Assembly (NCBI RefSeq): GCF_020524495.1
Contig: NZ_JAIVLB010000026.1
Coordinates: 1-46,565, forward strand
Direction of reading: 5' to 3'
From: Bacillus stratosphericus
Lineage (GTDB): Bacteria; Bacillota; Bacilli; Bacillales; Bacillaceae
DNA: 46,565 bases
Below, in pieces: positions 34,056-42,943 of the stretch (within the stretch, counting starts at the first letter, position 1; every line of letters starts with the position of its first letter). The position numbers and the translations under genes are program-made. The notes beneath the pieces are model-generated. The model saw only the letters and a list, made by a program, of their open reading frames with translations, was not told where the DNA came from and did not search any database.

Positions 34056-34438
34056 AGAGAGTTTGTGTGATTCCATGTGGCGTGAAGAAAATATGGGACG
34101 TGAATCCAGAGGCGGGAAGCAAGCCGGGCGAAACTTTTTTACTTAAGCCAGCTGCATCAGCATACGAAAAGCTATGCTCAAACATTTTTGTCAGACGGCT
34201 CGTCTTATCAGCGAAGCACGATTCTTAAAAGGAAGATGATATGGTTCATGAAAATTATGATGTGGCGTTTGGTACACCGCACGTTGAACCTCTCCGCACT
34301 GATGAGCTTGTTATACAGGTAGAAATAAATGTAAAAAGTGATCGACCCTTTATTACATCCTCATCAATAATCAATTCACATCTCCCAGTAAGCAGGGTTT
34401 TGATCATCAAAAAGAGAATAATTGAAGTAGCGATGTAA
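34052..34438 (+). pseudogene. DUF6884-like protein, frameshifted
   Basis: GTG at 34052 opens MKRVCVIPCGVKKIWDVNP, then SAYEKLCSNIF, VRRLVLSAKHDS and a stop at 34225-34227. A shifted frame continues KEDDMVHENYDVAFGTPHV and ends at 34438. The CVIPCGxKKIWD opening and LSAKHG/Y-F text fit the DUF6884 family (possible base- or nucleoside-active enzymes, unproven). Both a frameshift and loss of the middle are apparent. It overlaps the VanZ stop by three bases. Confidence 0.6.
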
Positions 34439-34522
34439 ATGGTTTTATATCTTTTCAGCAGCCACTAGGATGTCCGCATCGCTCTTGAAGAGGTGGCTCA
34501 ATGAAAAAGGGGGCGTATGAAC

Positions 34523-35152
34523 ATGACAACCATCTATTTAGCTGGTGATTCAACCGTTTCATCTTACCCAGATCGTCTTGTTCAAGGAGGATGGGGAGAG
34601 TTTTTACACCGCTATACAGCACGCGGCGTCAAAGTCGAGAATCGGGCGATCGGTGGAAGAAGCTCAAAAACATTCATTGAAGAAGGACGCCTTGATGACA
34701 TATTGGCTGAGATTAAGCCAGGGGACTGGCTTTTCACACAAATGGGGCATAATGATGCTTCTAAGTCAAAGCCCGAGCGGCATACAGAGCCTTTTACGAC
34801 GTATAAAAGCTATTTGTCTCAATATATTCATGGTGCCAGAGAGAAAGGAGCAACCCCGCTTTTATTAACCCCTGTAGGCCGTTTTCATGAAAAAGATGGG
34901 GAATATATTAATGATTTCCCTGATTACTGTGCCGCTATGAAAGAACTAGCCGATGAAGAAGAGGTTCTTCTCGTTGATTTAATGACCGCAAGTCTTCAAT
35001 TTTATCAAATATGTGGTATAGAGAAGACAACCTCTTTTTTTATGCTGTCGACAGGCATTGATGATCGCACGCATTTTACAAAAGAAGGGGCAGATGCGAT
35101 TGCAAGACTTGTTTCACTAGAACTAAAGGATCTTGGTTTAAGTATTGTGTGA
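34523..35152 (+). CDS. SGNH-family rhamnogalacturonan acetylesterase
   Basis: 209 residues from the ATG at 34523, nine bases after GGGGG; ATG 34517 is too close. Catalytic blocks of the family: YLAGDSTVSS (Ser nucleophile), AIGGRSSKTF (Gly), MGHNDASKSKP (Asn) and DRTHFTKEGADAIARL (Asp and His). Resembles B. subtilis RhgT and YesT, which remove acetyl groups from pectin rhamnogalacturonan. No signal peptide, so it probably acts on imported oligosaccharides. It stands alone, without other pectin genes nearby. Confidence 0.88.
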   Translation: MTTIYLAGDSTVSSYPDRLVQGGWGEFLHRYTARGVKVENRAIGGRSSKTFIEEGRLDDILAEIKPGDWLFTQMGHNDASKSKPERHTEPFTTYKSYLSQYIHGAREKGATPLLLTPVGRFHEKDGEYINDFPDYCAAMKELADEEEVLLVDLMTASLQFYQICGIEKTTSFFMLSTGIDDRTHFTKEGADAIARLVSLELKDLGLSIV

Positions 35153-35292
35153 TGAATGACAGGACGAGTGAACGCTCTGCCGGTTCTTTTTTTGAAAAAA
35201 GCGATTGATTCCCTGAACCAGAGCAGACATTACACATGATAATCAATATCACTTATGAGTAGATTGATCAATGAAAAGCTGGAGGGACTCAA

Positions 35293-35470
35293 GTGACAGA
35301 TCAGCTTGAATTGTTTGACGTCACAAATTATTGGTGGCGGTTCAGCAGGGATGTACACCGCCTTTTATAGTGGGATGTGGGCGGTTTGTCGCCAACAAGA
35401 GTAGAACAGCTGATTCAGCAGCTGGAGACGCAGTTGAAAACATTCGATCCAGAGATTATGCCAAATATTA
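35293..35470 (+). pseudogene. Flavin reductase (ferredoxin-NADP+ reductase type) remnant
   Basis: GTG at 35293 opens TDQLELFDVT, and a shifted frame gives IIGGGSAGMYTAFYSGM, the FAD-binding Rossmann start of YumC/YcgT-type thioredoxin-reductase-like enzymes. After a deletion another piece reads RVEQLIQQLETQLKTFDPEI. About 270 residues are missing. A terminator follows. Confidence 0.75.
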
Positions 35471-35502
35471 AAGGATGCCTTTTTAAGGGTATCCTTTTTT
35501 GA
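35470..35502 (+). terminator. Terminator after the reductase relic
   Basis: AAAGGATGCC-TTTTTA-AGGGTATCC followed by TTTTTT; imperfect 7-9 bp stem. Confidence 0.6.
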
Positions 35503-35557
35503 TAGGCAGAGGGAACTTTTTGGCAAGTGAGACGTAGTGCATATAGAGGTGAAACAT

Positions 35558-36073
35558 ATGCAAAAATACATAGAAAAAGAACTATTTCTCTTATTTATTA
35601 GACACGTATTTATGGCATTTTACTTTTTGGTGTTTCCGTTTATCGCACAAGTCTTTTTTGTACCGTCTCCTTTATTGATCGCTATCATCGCACTTTTTAT
35701 TGTTCATCACCTATTAGAAAGTATCATTTGGTTTTATAAATCGAGAAACATCGGGAAGCGCCAGTCAGGGGATATATCGAAACGGGGGCATGTCTTTGTT
35801 CAGCTCGTGCAAAGGATCGAACAGCTCATCATGCTCGGTTTTGTTCTTTTCTTGATCAGCGAATTGGTAAATGGAGGAGCAGATATCTTTACACTCTCAC
35901 TATCTATTTTTCTATTATTGGTTGTTTTCCTACATCACGTTCAGTTTTACTACTTTCAAATTTTCTTTAAGTCAAAAAACGGGTTCTCCTATGTTCCCTC
36001 TATGCAAAAGGCTCGTCCTTCTTACATTGTGAGGGAGCGAATTAGATCGATCAGAAGGGAGCAGTCATGTTGA
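35558..36073 (+). CDS. Hypothetical polytopic membrane protein
   Basis: 171 residues, four hydrophobic segments (YFLVFPFIAQVFFV, PLLIAIIALFIVHHL, LIMLGFVLFLISEL, LSLSIFLLLVVFLHHV) and a strongly basic C-terminal tail. I do not recognise a family. ATG at 35558 has AGAGGTGAAAC upstream. The stop overlaps the next start (ATGTTGA), indicating a coupled two-gene unit. Confidence 0.75.
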   Translation: MQKYIEKELFLLFIRHVFMAFYFLVFPFIAQVFFVPSPLLIAIIALFIVHHLLESIIWFYKSRNIGKRQSGDISKRGHVFVQLVQRIEQLIMLGFVLFLISELVNGGADIFTLSLSIFLLLVVFLHHVQFYYFQIFFKSKNGFSYVPSMQKARPSYIVRERIRSIRREQSC

Positions 36074-36273
36074 AGACTCCAACTCAGAATAATGTGAAGA
36101 TATATGTAAAGTACCTTCCTTTGATAGGCCTTTTAAGTAGCATCATTCTTTTAGTATATTTTTTTTGTATTGAAAGGGTAAATTATGATATTGGCTGGGG
36201 GATTTTATACTGCATGATGCCTTTTTTAATATATTCGGTCACATCCTTAATCATTAAGAAAAAAAAGACTTAA
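36067..36273 (+). CDS. Hypothetical small membrane protein
   Basis: 68 residues, two membrane segments (YLPLIGLLSSIILLVYFF, IGWGILYCMMPFLIYSV) and a lysine-rich end. Starts inside the last codons of the preceding gene, so it is translationally coupled to it. No recognised family. Confidence 0.7.
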   Translation: MLKTPTQNNVKIYVKYLPLIGLLSSIILLVYFFCIERVNYDIGWGILYCMMPFLIYSVTSLIIKKKKT

Positions 36274-36329
36274 ATTAATTGTAGCCTAAATCTGTTTTTC
36301 ATAATGAAAAGAGATATGAGGAGATATTT

Positions 36330-36497
36330 ATGAAAAGTGTAATGAAATATACAGTGATTATTCTGTTTATTAGTCTATTTTTCTATTAATATAATATATT
36401 TAGACCTAGAAATTTTCTGTATTTAGTAGTTGCTCCGGCTTTCTGCTTTTTTAATGTTCATTTTATTGAAAAGCTTTTTAACATAAGTAAGCGTTAA
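36330..36497 (+). pseudogene. Small membrane protein with in-frame stop
   Basis: ATG at 36330 behind GAGGAG encodes MKSVMKYTVIILFISLFFY, then TAA (36387-36389). The same frame continues without shift: NIFRPRNFLYLVVAPAFC, FFNVHFIEKLFNISKR and stops at 36497. Reading through would give about 55 residues with two membrane segments. One base change explains the break. It follows two other small membrane genes. Confidence 0.6.
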
Positions 36498-36650
36498 GCT
36501 TCCTTTGTTGAGGCCTAGCTAGATCAAGATCAAGCTGCTTCAATCACATATGGGCTCAAACATACTTATTAACTACTGCTTTAAACGATCATCATCAGAA
36601 AATTATGATAAAATGTGGAAAAGAAGGTTGGAGAAAGGGAGTGAGAGCGA

Positions 36651-37658
36651 GTGAAAGCAGTTGGACTATTTGAGTACTTGCCTATTGAGGATGAGCAAAG
36701 CCTGATCGATCATGAGGTAGCAAAGCCTAAAGTAGCTGGCAGGGATGTGTTAGTGAAGGTAGAGGCTGTGTCGGTGAATCCGGTTGACACAAAGGTGAGG
36801 GCACCGAAAGATCAGAAGGAAGAAGAATTAAAAATTCTTGGCTACGATGCAAGCGGTACGGTTGTTGAAGTAGGCGAAGCGTGTACGTTGTTTCAGCCTG
36901 GTGACCACGTGTACTATGCGGGAGATATCACGCGCCAAGGCTCAAATAGTGAGTACCAGCTTGTTGATGAGCGCATTATTGCGAAAAAGCCTGCTACTCT
37001 CTCATTTGCACAAGCAGCGGCGATGCCCCTCACGATGATTACCGCATATGAGGCTTTATTTGACCGGATGCGGGTAAAGCGAAATGCAGAAGGATCGACT
37101 TTGCTCATCATCGGTGGTGCAGGCGGGGTGGGCTCTATTGCCATACAACTGGCCAAATTAGCGAAAGCAACTGTCATAGCCACCTCATCAAGACCAGAAA
37201 CAAAAGAATGGTGTCTGTCATTAGGTGCCGATCATATCATTGACCACTATCAGCCGCTCCTGGCACAGCTTCAGGAAAAAGGGATTGGTGAAGTTGATTT
37301 TATTTTATGCTTAAATGATACAGACGGGCATTTCAAAGGCATGGCAGAAGCCATTAAACCACAAGGGACGATCTGTACCATTGTTGAAAATCAACACAAC
37401 CTAGACATTCAATTGCTCAAAAACAAAAGTGCTGCATTTGTATGGGAATTCATGTTCACGCGGCCAATGTACGAAACAGAAGACATGATCAGACAGCATG
37501 AGCTTTTAACAGAGGCAAGTGAGTTATTTGAACAGGGAAAATTAAAGCATACCTTAACAAAGGTTCTGAGTCCTGTGAATGCTGCCAATTTGAAACAGGC
37601 ACATCAAACGCTTGAACAAGGGAAGATGATCGGAAAATTTGTGTTAGAAGGATTTTAA
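36651..37658 (+). CDS. Zinc-type alcohol dehydrogenase-like quinone oxidoreductase
   Basis: 335 residues, medium-chain dehydrogenase/reductase. GroES-like N-terminal part (VSVNPVDTKVRAP, LGYDASGTVVEVG, FQPGDHVYYAGDI) and an NADPH-binding Rossmann fold (LLIIGGAGGVGSIAIQLAK, about 152-170). No cysteine ligand sets for zinc, as in the zinc-independent quinone reductase branch. Ends VLSPVNAANLKQAHQTLEQG, GKMIGKFVLEGF. Probably reduces quinones or enones with NADPH; physiological substrate unknown. GTG start after AAAGGGAGTG. Confidence 0.9.
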   Translation: MKAVGLFEYLPIEDEQSLIDHEVAKPKVAGRDVLVKVEAVSVNPVDTKVRAPKDQKEEELKILGYDASGTVVEVGEACTLFQPGDHVYYAGDITRQGSNSEYQLVDERIIAKKPATLSFAQAAAMPLTMITAYEALFDRMRVKRNAEGSTLLIIGGAGGVGSIAIQLAKLAKATVIATSSRPETKEWCLSLGADHIIDHYQPLLAQLQEKGIGEVDFILCLNDTDGHFKGMAEAIKPQGTICTIVENQHNLDIQLLKNKSAAFVWEFMFTRPMYETEDMIRQHELLTEASELFEQGKLKHTLTKVLSPVNAANLKQAHQTLEQGKMIGKFVLEGF

Positions 37659-37671
37659 GAGGAGGGGCAGG

Positions 37672-38044
37672 AAACGACGTCATTACAATATACGATTGGT
37701 TTATATAAACCGGTTGAACGATAAGACAGCTGATTCATCACGTAGCGGATATTCATCTGAATGCTTATTTGCGATTCAATCTCTCTGACAGAAGTTCACC
37801 GCATATACGTCCATTCTATCAGGACGGGTTTACCTCACTTCCAGATAGCATGACACCAATTAGCCTACCGCTGCCTTTGATTAGCAGTCTGTATCACCGG
37901 TGGGTCACTTTACTTCGTGGGATGTTAGAGGAAAATTTCAACGCTTCTTATTATCACGCTGCCGATCAACAAACGCTGTCCTTATATGATGTAACAGGAA
38001 TGTACGTCTGGCATTCACAGCATCATCTTGCCAATATGACGTAA
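37672..38044 (+). pseudogene. bstA: Bacillithiol transferase BstA (YfiT, DinB fold) remnant
   Basis: In successive frames: YTIGLYKPVER then a stop; after a deletion of about 45 codons QLIHHVADIHLNAYLRFNLS; and in the frame from 37769 IRPFYQDGFTSLPDS, LYHRWVTLLRGMLEENF, SYYHAADQQTLSLYDVTGMYVWH with SQHHLANMT. These match B. subtilis YfiT (PIGEYKP, VVHHLADSHMNSYIRFKLSL, LYVWHSHHHIAH), including the metal His residues HH and HxxxH. No ATG remains at the front. The place just before yfiV-mprF is that of yfiT in B. subtilis. Confidence 0.88.
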
Positions 38045-38083
38045 TTAATCAACAGAAATAAGTGGAGTTGAAGGAGTAGAAAT

Positions 38084-38374
38084 ATGACTGGTAGAAAAAT
38101 TGTCGGTGCCATGTTTATATGCATGGCCGCATTGTTTTATCTAGCAAAACACGTTCTTTTTGAGATTCATTATTTTAGAATGAGTGTTGATGACGAGGTA
38201 AATAAATTTCAACTGTTTGAAGAGGTGCTGCCGGGTGGTACATGGATCAGCATCATTTTTCTCATCCTTGGTTGCGCCTATCTCTTATGGGATGACAGGG
38301 GGATTATTCAAAAAAACTTCATCCTCTCAGATAAACAAGTGAAAGAAGAAATAAAAAAGACGGACCTCAAGTGA
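38084..38374 (+). CDS. Hypothetical two-helix membrane protein
   Basis: 96 residues: one membrane segment near the N-terminus (IVGAMFICMAALFYLAKHVLF), an acidic loop, a second segment (WISIIFLILGCAYLLW) and a lysine-rich tail. Family unknown. ATG has AAGGAG upstream. Its TGA now comes from the first three bases of the adjacent insertion element; the original TGA is at 39608-39610. Confidence 0.7.
   Translation: MTGRKIVGAMFICMAALFYLAKHVLFEIHYFRMSVDDEVNKFQLFEEVLPGGTWISIIFLILGCAYLLWDDRGIIQKNFILSDKQVKEEIKKTDLK
38353..38363. terminator. Left arm of a terminator split by an IS
   Basis: AAAAAAGACGG here and CCGTCTTTTT at 39611-39620 form a bidirectional terminator (loop ACCTCAAGTGA) once the 1.2-kb element is removed. 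It would have served the 96-residue gene and the opposite yfiV. Confidence 0.75.
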
Positions 38375-39603
38375 TATGATCCCTCTAAGTAGACAGTGTA
38401 AAAAGCCTAAGAACATATTTTGGCTGTTACACTATACTTGGAGGGGATTTTTTATGGCGAGAAAAGGACAACATTTTCAACACTATTCGAAAGAATTTAA
38501 GATGAAAGCTGTCAACATGTACGAAGAAGGAAACAGAAGTTATCAGTCATTATCTGAAGAATGAGGTCTCCGAAGTGCCACTCAGCTAAAAAATTGGGTC
38601 AGAAAACATCGTGAGGGACAATCTTTTGAAAACCAAAGAGGAAAATAGACAAAGTCAGAAAATCCTTTTAGAGGACGCCCTAAATCCAGATTTAAAAGTG
38701 TTGAAGAAGAGAGGGACTACTTAAAGGCACAGGTAGAATACTTAAAAAAGCGTTTTCCAAATCTGCACGGGGAGGACGGATTTTGAAGACTGCACGGTTT
38801 GAAGCTGTTCATGCATTAAAGAATCTTTATCCGTTGACATGGCTCGTTTGTATCGCCAAAGTATCACGATCGGGGTATTATAAATGGTTTAAGAATAAAA
38901 GGATTCGAATGGAACGGAAAAGAATGAACCACTCTTAAAAGAGCACATGATGGCCATTCATCATTCACATCCCTTCTATGGCTATCCTCGGATCACAGTC
39001 GCTTTAAAGAAAGAAGGATTTCACATCAACCATAAGCGTGTCTACAAGTTGATGAAAGAGATGAACATCCAATCAATCATTCGAAAAAAACGTCGTTATT
39101 TTGGAAGGAAGGTTTCTGTTGTCCAACCAAACAGACTAAACCGGGAATTCAAAACCAATCAATACAATCAGTTATATGTAACTGATATTCCCTATATTGC
39201 TTGCCAGCACCGTTTCTATTATTTTTCTGCTATACAAGATCTGTACAACAATGAAATCGTCGCTTGGAAACTGTCATCTTGAACTGGTCATGAAGGGGCT
39301 TCCAATACACAAAAAAGCATATCAAAAGCGACTAGAAAACGTTTAAAGGGCAGTTCATTCTCGAAGAGGAAACTGCCTAGATAATGCATGTATCGAATCA
39401 TTTTTCTCTCATCTCAAAACAGAGAACACTTACTTTTCTTCGTGTCAAACTAAAGAAGAGCTTCATAAGCATAGAAGAATGCATTCAATTCTATAATCAC
39501 GATCGATTCCAGAAAAAATTAAACCAGTGTGCGCCGGTAGAATACCGTCACACACTGGCAGCGTAGGCTGTTTATATGTGTCTACTTGACAGGGGTAAGA
39601 CCA
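38372..39603 (+). mobile_element. IS3-family element (IS150 group), decayed
   Basis: 1232 bp, ends TGATATGATCCCTCTAAGTAG and, inverted, TGGTCTTACCCCTGTCAAGTAG (shown in part; both share AAGTAGACA). Flanked by the 4-bp duplication CAAG (38368-38371, 39604-39607). OrfA starts at 38454 (MARKGQHFQHYSKEFKMK) and is cut by a stop in SEE-stop-GLRSATQLKNW. OrfB pieces include HPFYGYPRITVALKKEGF, YVTDIPYIACQHRFYYFS (first catalytic Asp), NEIVAWKLSS then a stop, and SRGNCLDNACIESFF with the last Glu. At least four lesions; transposase inactive. Confidence 0.9.
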
Positions 39604-39610
39604 CAAGTGA

Positions 39611-39620
39611 CCGTCTTTTT
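39611..39620. terminator. Right arm of the split terminator
   Basis: CCGTCTTTTT, the partner of 38353-38363. It follows directly on CAAG-TGA, the restored target. In its present state it has no nearby partner stem. Confidence 0.7.
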
Positions 39621-39632
39621 CCTTTCCTCCTT

Positions 39633-40112
39633 TTATCCACGTTCGGGACGAAGTGCCTTTTCTAATATGGCTAGACCTTCATTTACTTTTTCTTTTTCCT
39701 CATCATTTAGCCGTTGCAGGGAATTTTTAATTTTTTCGTGTCCTTTTTGATAAATGCTTCGAAAAATATTTTTGGCTTCCTCTGTTAATTCTACGACAAT
39801 GATTCGTCTGTCTCGCTCAGAATGTTTTCGCTCGACAAAGTTGGACTGCTCTAAACGATCAAGCAGGCCTGTCATATTGGACAAAGAAGCCCCCATTTTT
39901 TCAGCAATTACGGATACCTTGAGAGAGCCATGGTTATTGAGCAGCATGAGCACCTTCATTTGAGGCATACTCATATCAAGCTTCATCCATTCAGAAACAT
40001 CTCCAAGTCCTGCAGCAGTGAGCACTTTCATATAAAGCACCCATGTCTTTTTTTCCTCAGGAGATAGGATTTCCTCTTTTAGTACGGTGGTGTCATGAAT
40101 ATTATATTCCAC
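39633..40112 (-). CDS. yfiV: MarR-family regulator
   Basis: 159 residues. Winged helix-turn-helix in the middle: MPQMKVLMLLNNHGSLKVSV, IAEKMGASLSNMTGLLDRLE, then the wing ERKHSERDRRIIVVELTEEA. Position next to mprF and the bstA relic matches B. subtilis yfiV. Start is GTG after AAAGGAAGTG. It diverges from mprF and could control that promoter, but nothing in the sequence proves it. Ligand unknown. Confidence 0.85.
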   Translation of the reverse strand: MEYNIHDTTVLKEEILSPEEKKTWVLYMKVLTAAGLGDVSEWMKLDMSMPQMKVLMLLNNHGSLKVSVIAEKMGASLSNMTGLLDRLEQSNFVERKHSERDRRIIVVELTEEAKNIFRSIYQKGHEKIKNSLQRLNDEEKEKVNEGLAILEKALRPERG

Positions 40113-40280
40113 GCTTGTTCACTTCCTTTAAGGGGCTCTTTTCTTTATGTTACTTATTTTTACTTCTAATTGAAAGTATCACGAAGCTTTTGATTGTGAA
40201 ATTGCAAGAATCAAGTGGAATTTGTTGTATAATAATGTTCAGTTGAAATAAATGAAGTAACCTAGAAAGTTGGGAAAATC

Positions 40281-42842
40281 ATGTGGAACAAAAAAACGGG
40301 TATGACGATCTTAAAAATGCTTTTTCCGATCGTGATCATCCTAGTCTTGATTTTTGTCGCCAAGCAGGAGCTGAGCGGCCTTTCCATTAAAAAGACGTTT
40401 TATATTATCGACAGCTTGAATCGAATGGATTTGTTTATTCTTGTCTTTCTTGGACTTGTGGCTGTTTTATCGATGTCCTTATATGATTTTATTTTAAGAA
40501 GAAGCCTTGATATGCCCATCAGCGGATGGAAAACGATTCGCATTTCTTGGATTGCCAACTCCTTTAACAGTGTACTTGGCTTCGGTGGTTTATCTGGGGC
40601 AGGGCTCAGAACACTTTTATACAAGGAATACATATCAGATACGAAAAAACTGCTGAAAGGCATTGCCCTTTTGACATCCTCTGTCCTTTTGGGTTTATCT
40701 ATTTTCAGTGATTTGATTTTGGTTAGAGTTCTGCCTGTTGAAAGTATTATCAGTCAGGAGCCATGGCTGTGGGTATTTGTGATTATCTTTGCCTGTATTG
40801 TACCGATATACATCATCATGGCCTCGATTCGAAAAAGCTCAATTGAGAGCGGTGAAAATGGGCTGAAGCATCCGGTCTATGCATATATCGGCGCATCCTT
40901 TTTGGAATGGCTGGCAGCTGGTCTTGTCATGTACATGGCTGTCGTCTCGATGGGAATGAACGTCGATGTCCGTATTGTATTAGGTGTGTTTGCCATTGCG
41001 TCAATTGGCGGTTTAATCAGTATGGTTCCAGGCGGGTTTGGTTCATTTGATCTGATCTTTTTACTCAGTATGCAATACATTGGTTTTGATAAAGAGATGG
41101 TGCTGACGGCGCTTGTATTATATCGCTTCGTGTACTCGATCTTCCCGTTTATCCTTGGACTATGTCTTGCAGCATATGATTTAACCGGGACGACTCTTAG
41201 ACGTTTTGAAGGTAACCCCAAAATGGCACCTGCCATTGAAACAACGAACGTGTTAATAGTCTTGCATCGAGCCCTATTAATCCGTTTATTGTATGGTTCT
41301 TTATCCATTTTAACGTTTGGAAGCGGCCTATTAATTATGGCTTCCGTTGTGCTTCCTGTCGATCGTTTAGGTGTAATTACAAGCATTCCGCGCTTTCTGT
41401 TATCAGGATTTAATGGTCTTTCTTTAATGTTCGGGATCATTCTAATGATTTTGTCCATTGAAGTGTACAAAAGAACAAAAAGGTCTTACGTGTTGACGAT
41501 GATTGCTCTAGCTGGTGGCTTTGTGTTTACCCTGCTAAAAGGGTTTAATCTGAGTTCGATCTTTATGTTGCCAGTCATCATGGCGGTATTTTTCTCTCTA
41601 AGAAATCAATTTGTGAAGCAGCAGGCGCCTTATTCCTTGTATCAGTTTGTGGCAGCAGGCGCCGGATACTTACTCGTTTTGTTTAACTATCATGTCATTG
41701 GTAAATTTATCTGGTTGAAAATCGGTTATTTCCTAAGTAAAGACTATTTGGTGCATAATGAACGGCATATCACGATGATAAGCATGATTGCTTTAATCGG
41801 GGTACCGCTTTTCTTTTTCGTTAGTAAATTAATATTTAATAAAAAGGCATTTCCTATTGGAGAAGAAGCAGATAAACAAAAATTAAAGGCATTTTTAGAA
41901 GGAAAGGGAGGAAATGCCCTCAGTCATCTTGGCTTTTTAGGAGATAAAAAGTTGTTTTTCTCAAGTGATGGAGAGGCGATGCTCCAGTTTGGCCGAATTG
42001 GCCGCTGCGTCATTGTGCTCGGTGATCCATCTGGATGTCAAGCGTCTTATCCGCTTGTACTTGAAGAGTTTTTGCAGCAGACCGAAAAAGCAGGCTATCG
42101 TGTTGCATTTTACCAAGTAGAACGTGAGGGAATGGCTCTCTATCATGACTTAGGTTTTCACTTCTTTAAACTTGGGGAAGAAGCAGTGGTCGATTTAGAA
42201 ACATTTTCTCTGTCGGGAAAGAAAAAATCGAATTTACGAGCTATTGCCAATAAGTTTGAACGAGAAGGCTATACCTTTGAGGTGGTGGAACCGCCTTTTT
42301 CAGATGAGTTGATCTCTACCTTAAAACATATCTCCGACAGCTGGCTTGGAAAGAAAAAAGAAAAAGGGTTTTCTCTCGGCTACTTTCATGAAGAATACTT
42401 GCAAAAAGCACCGATTGCGATCTTAAAAAATGAACGAGGACAGATCATTTCCTTTGTATCGTTAATGCCGATGTATCAAGAAGGAGAGATATCCATCGAC
42501 TTAATGCGTCATATGCATCATGCACCAAACGGGATGATGGATGCGCTGTTTATTCACCTGTTTCAATGGGCGAAAGAAAAAGGATACAAATTCTTTAACA
42601 TGGGGATGGCGCCTCTATCGAATGTGGGGACGTTCCATCAGTCATTTCTTACAGAACGTTTGGCGAGTGTCATCTTCAACAATGTCAGATATATGTATAG
42701 TTTCAGCGGCTTACGGTCGTTTAAACAAAAATACAAACCCGAATGGCGCGGGAAATATCTGGCATATAAAAAGAATACGTCATTGCCCGTCACGATGGTG
42801 CTTGTTACCAAACTAATCGGGATGGACCCAAATCGAAACTGA
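40281..42842 (+). CDS. mprF: Phosphatidylglycerol lysyltransferase MprF
   Basis: 853 residues, usual length. About 14 membrane segments in the first 520 residues form the flippase, with family text in SWIANSFNSVLGFGGLSGAG and SMVPGGFGSFDLIFLLSMQY. The C-terminal cytosolic domain (about 540-850, DUF2156/GNAT-like) has EAMLQFGRIGRCVIVLGDPS, FYQVEREGMALYHDLGF, KFFNMGMAPLSNVG and RSFKQKYKPEWRGKYL. It transfers lysine from Lys-tRNA to phosphatidylglycerol and flips the product outward, lowering surface charge and protecting from cationic peptides. A TATAAT lies about 50 bases upstream. Confidence 0.97.
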   Translation: MWNKKTGMTILKMLFPIVIILVLIFVAKQELSGLSIKKTFYIIDSLNRMDLFILVFLGLVAVLSMSLYDFILRRSLDMPISGWKTIRISWIANSFNSVLGFGGLSGAGLRTLLYKEYISDTKKLLKGIALLTSSVLLGLSIFSDLILVRVLPVESIISQEPWLWVFVIIFACIVPIYIIMASIRKSSIESGENGLKHPVYAYIGASFLEWLAAGLVMYMAVVSMGMNVDVRIVLGVFAIASIGGLISMVPGGFGSFDLIFLLSMQYIGFDKEMVLTALVLYRFVYSIFPFILGLCLAAYDLTGTTLRRFEGNPKMAPAIETTNVLIVLHRALLIRLLYGSLSILTFGSGLLIMASVVLPVDRLGVITSIPRFLLSGFNGLSLMFGIILMILSIEVYKRTKRSYVLTMIALAGGFVFTLLKGFNLSSIFMLPVIMAVFFSLRNQFVKQQAPYSLYQFVAAGAGYLLVLFNYHVIGKFIWLKIGYFLSKDYLVHNERHITMISMIALIGVPLFFFVSKLIFNKKAFPIGEEADKQKLKAFLEGKGGNALSHLGFLGDKKLFFSSDGEAMLQFGRIGRCVIVLGDPSGCQASYPLVLEEFLQQTEKAGYRVAFYQVEREGMALYHDLGFHFFKLGEEAVVDLETFSLSGKKKSNLRAIANKFEREGYTFEVVEPPFSDELISTLKHISDSWLGKKKEKGFSLGYFHEEYLQKAPIAILKNERGQIISFVSLMPMYQEGEISIDLMRHMHHAPNGMMDALFIHLFQWAKEKGYKFFNMGMAPLSNVGTFHQSFLTERLASVIFNNVRYMYSFSGLRSFKQKYKPEWRGKYLAYKKNTSLPVTMVLVTKLIGMDPNRN

Positions 42843-42865
42843 CGTCCATAAGTTCAAAAACTTTT

Positions 42866-42891
42866 ACCTTTCACTAGGTGAAGGTTTTTTT
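42866..42891 (+). terminator. Terminator of mprF
   Basis: ACCTTTCAC-TAG-GTGAAGGT with one bulged T, then TTTTTTT; 24 bases after the stop. Confidence 0.8.
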
Positions 42892-42943
42892 AGACAAAAG
42901 AACAGCAGAAGTGGTAAGGTTGAAGGGTAAGGGGGATATTAGG

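Noticed and set aside
40877-41470. 197-codon minus-strand frame inside mprF
   Set aside because: Antisense to membrane-coding sequence; composition mirrors the opposite strand and no start signal is present.
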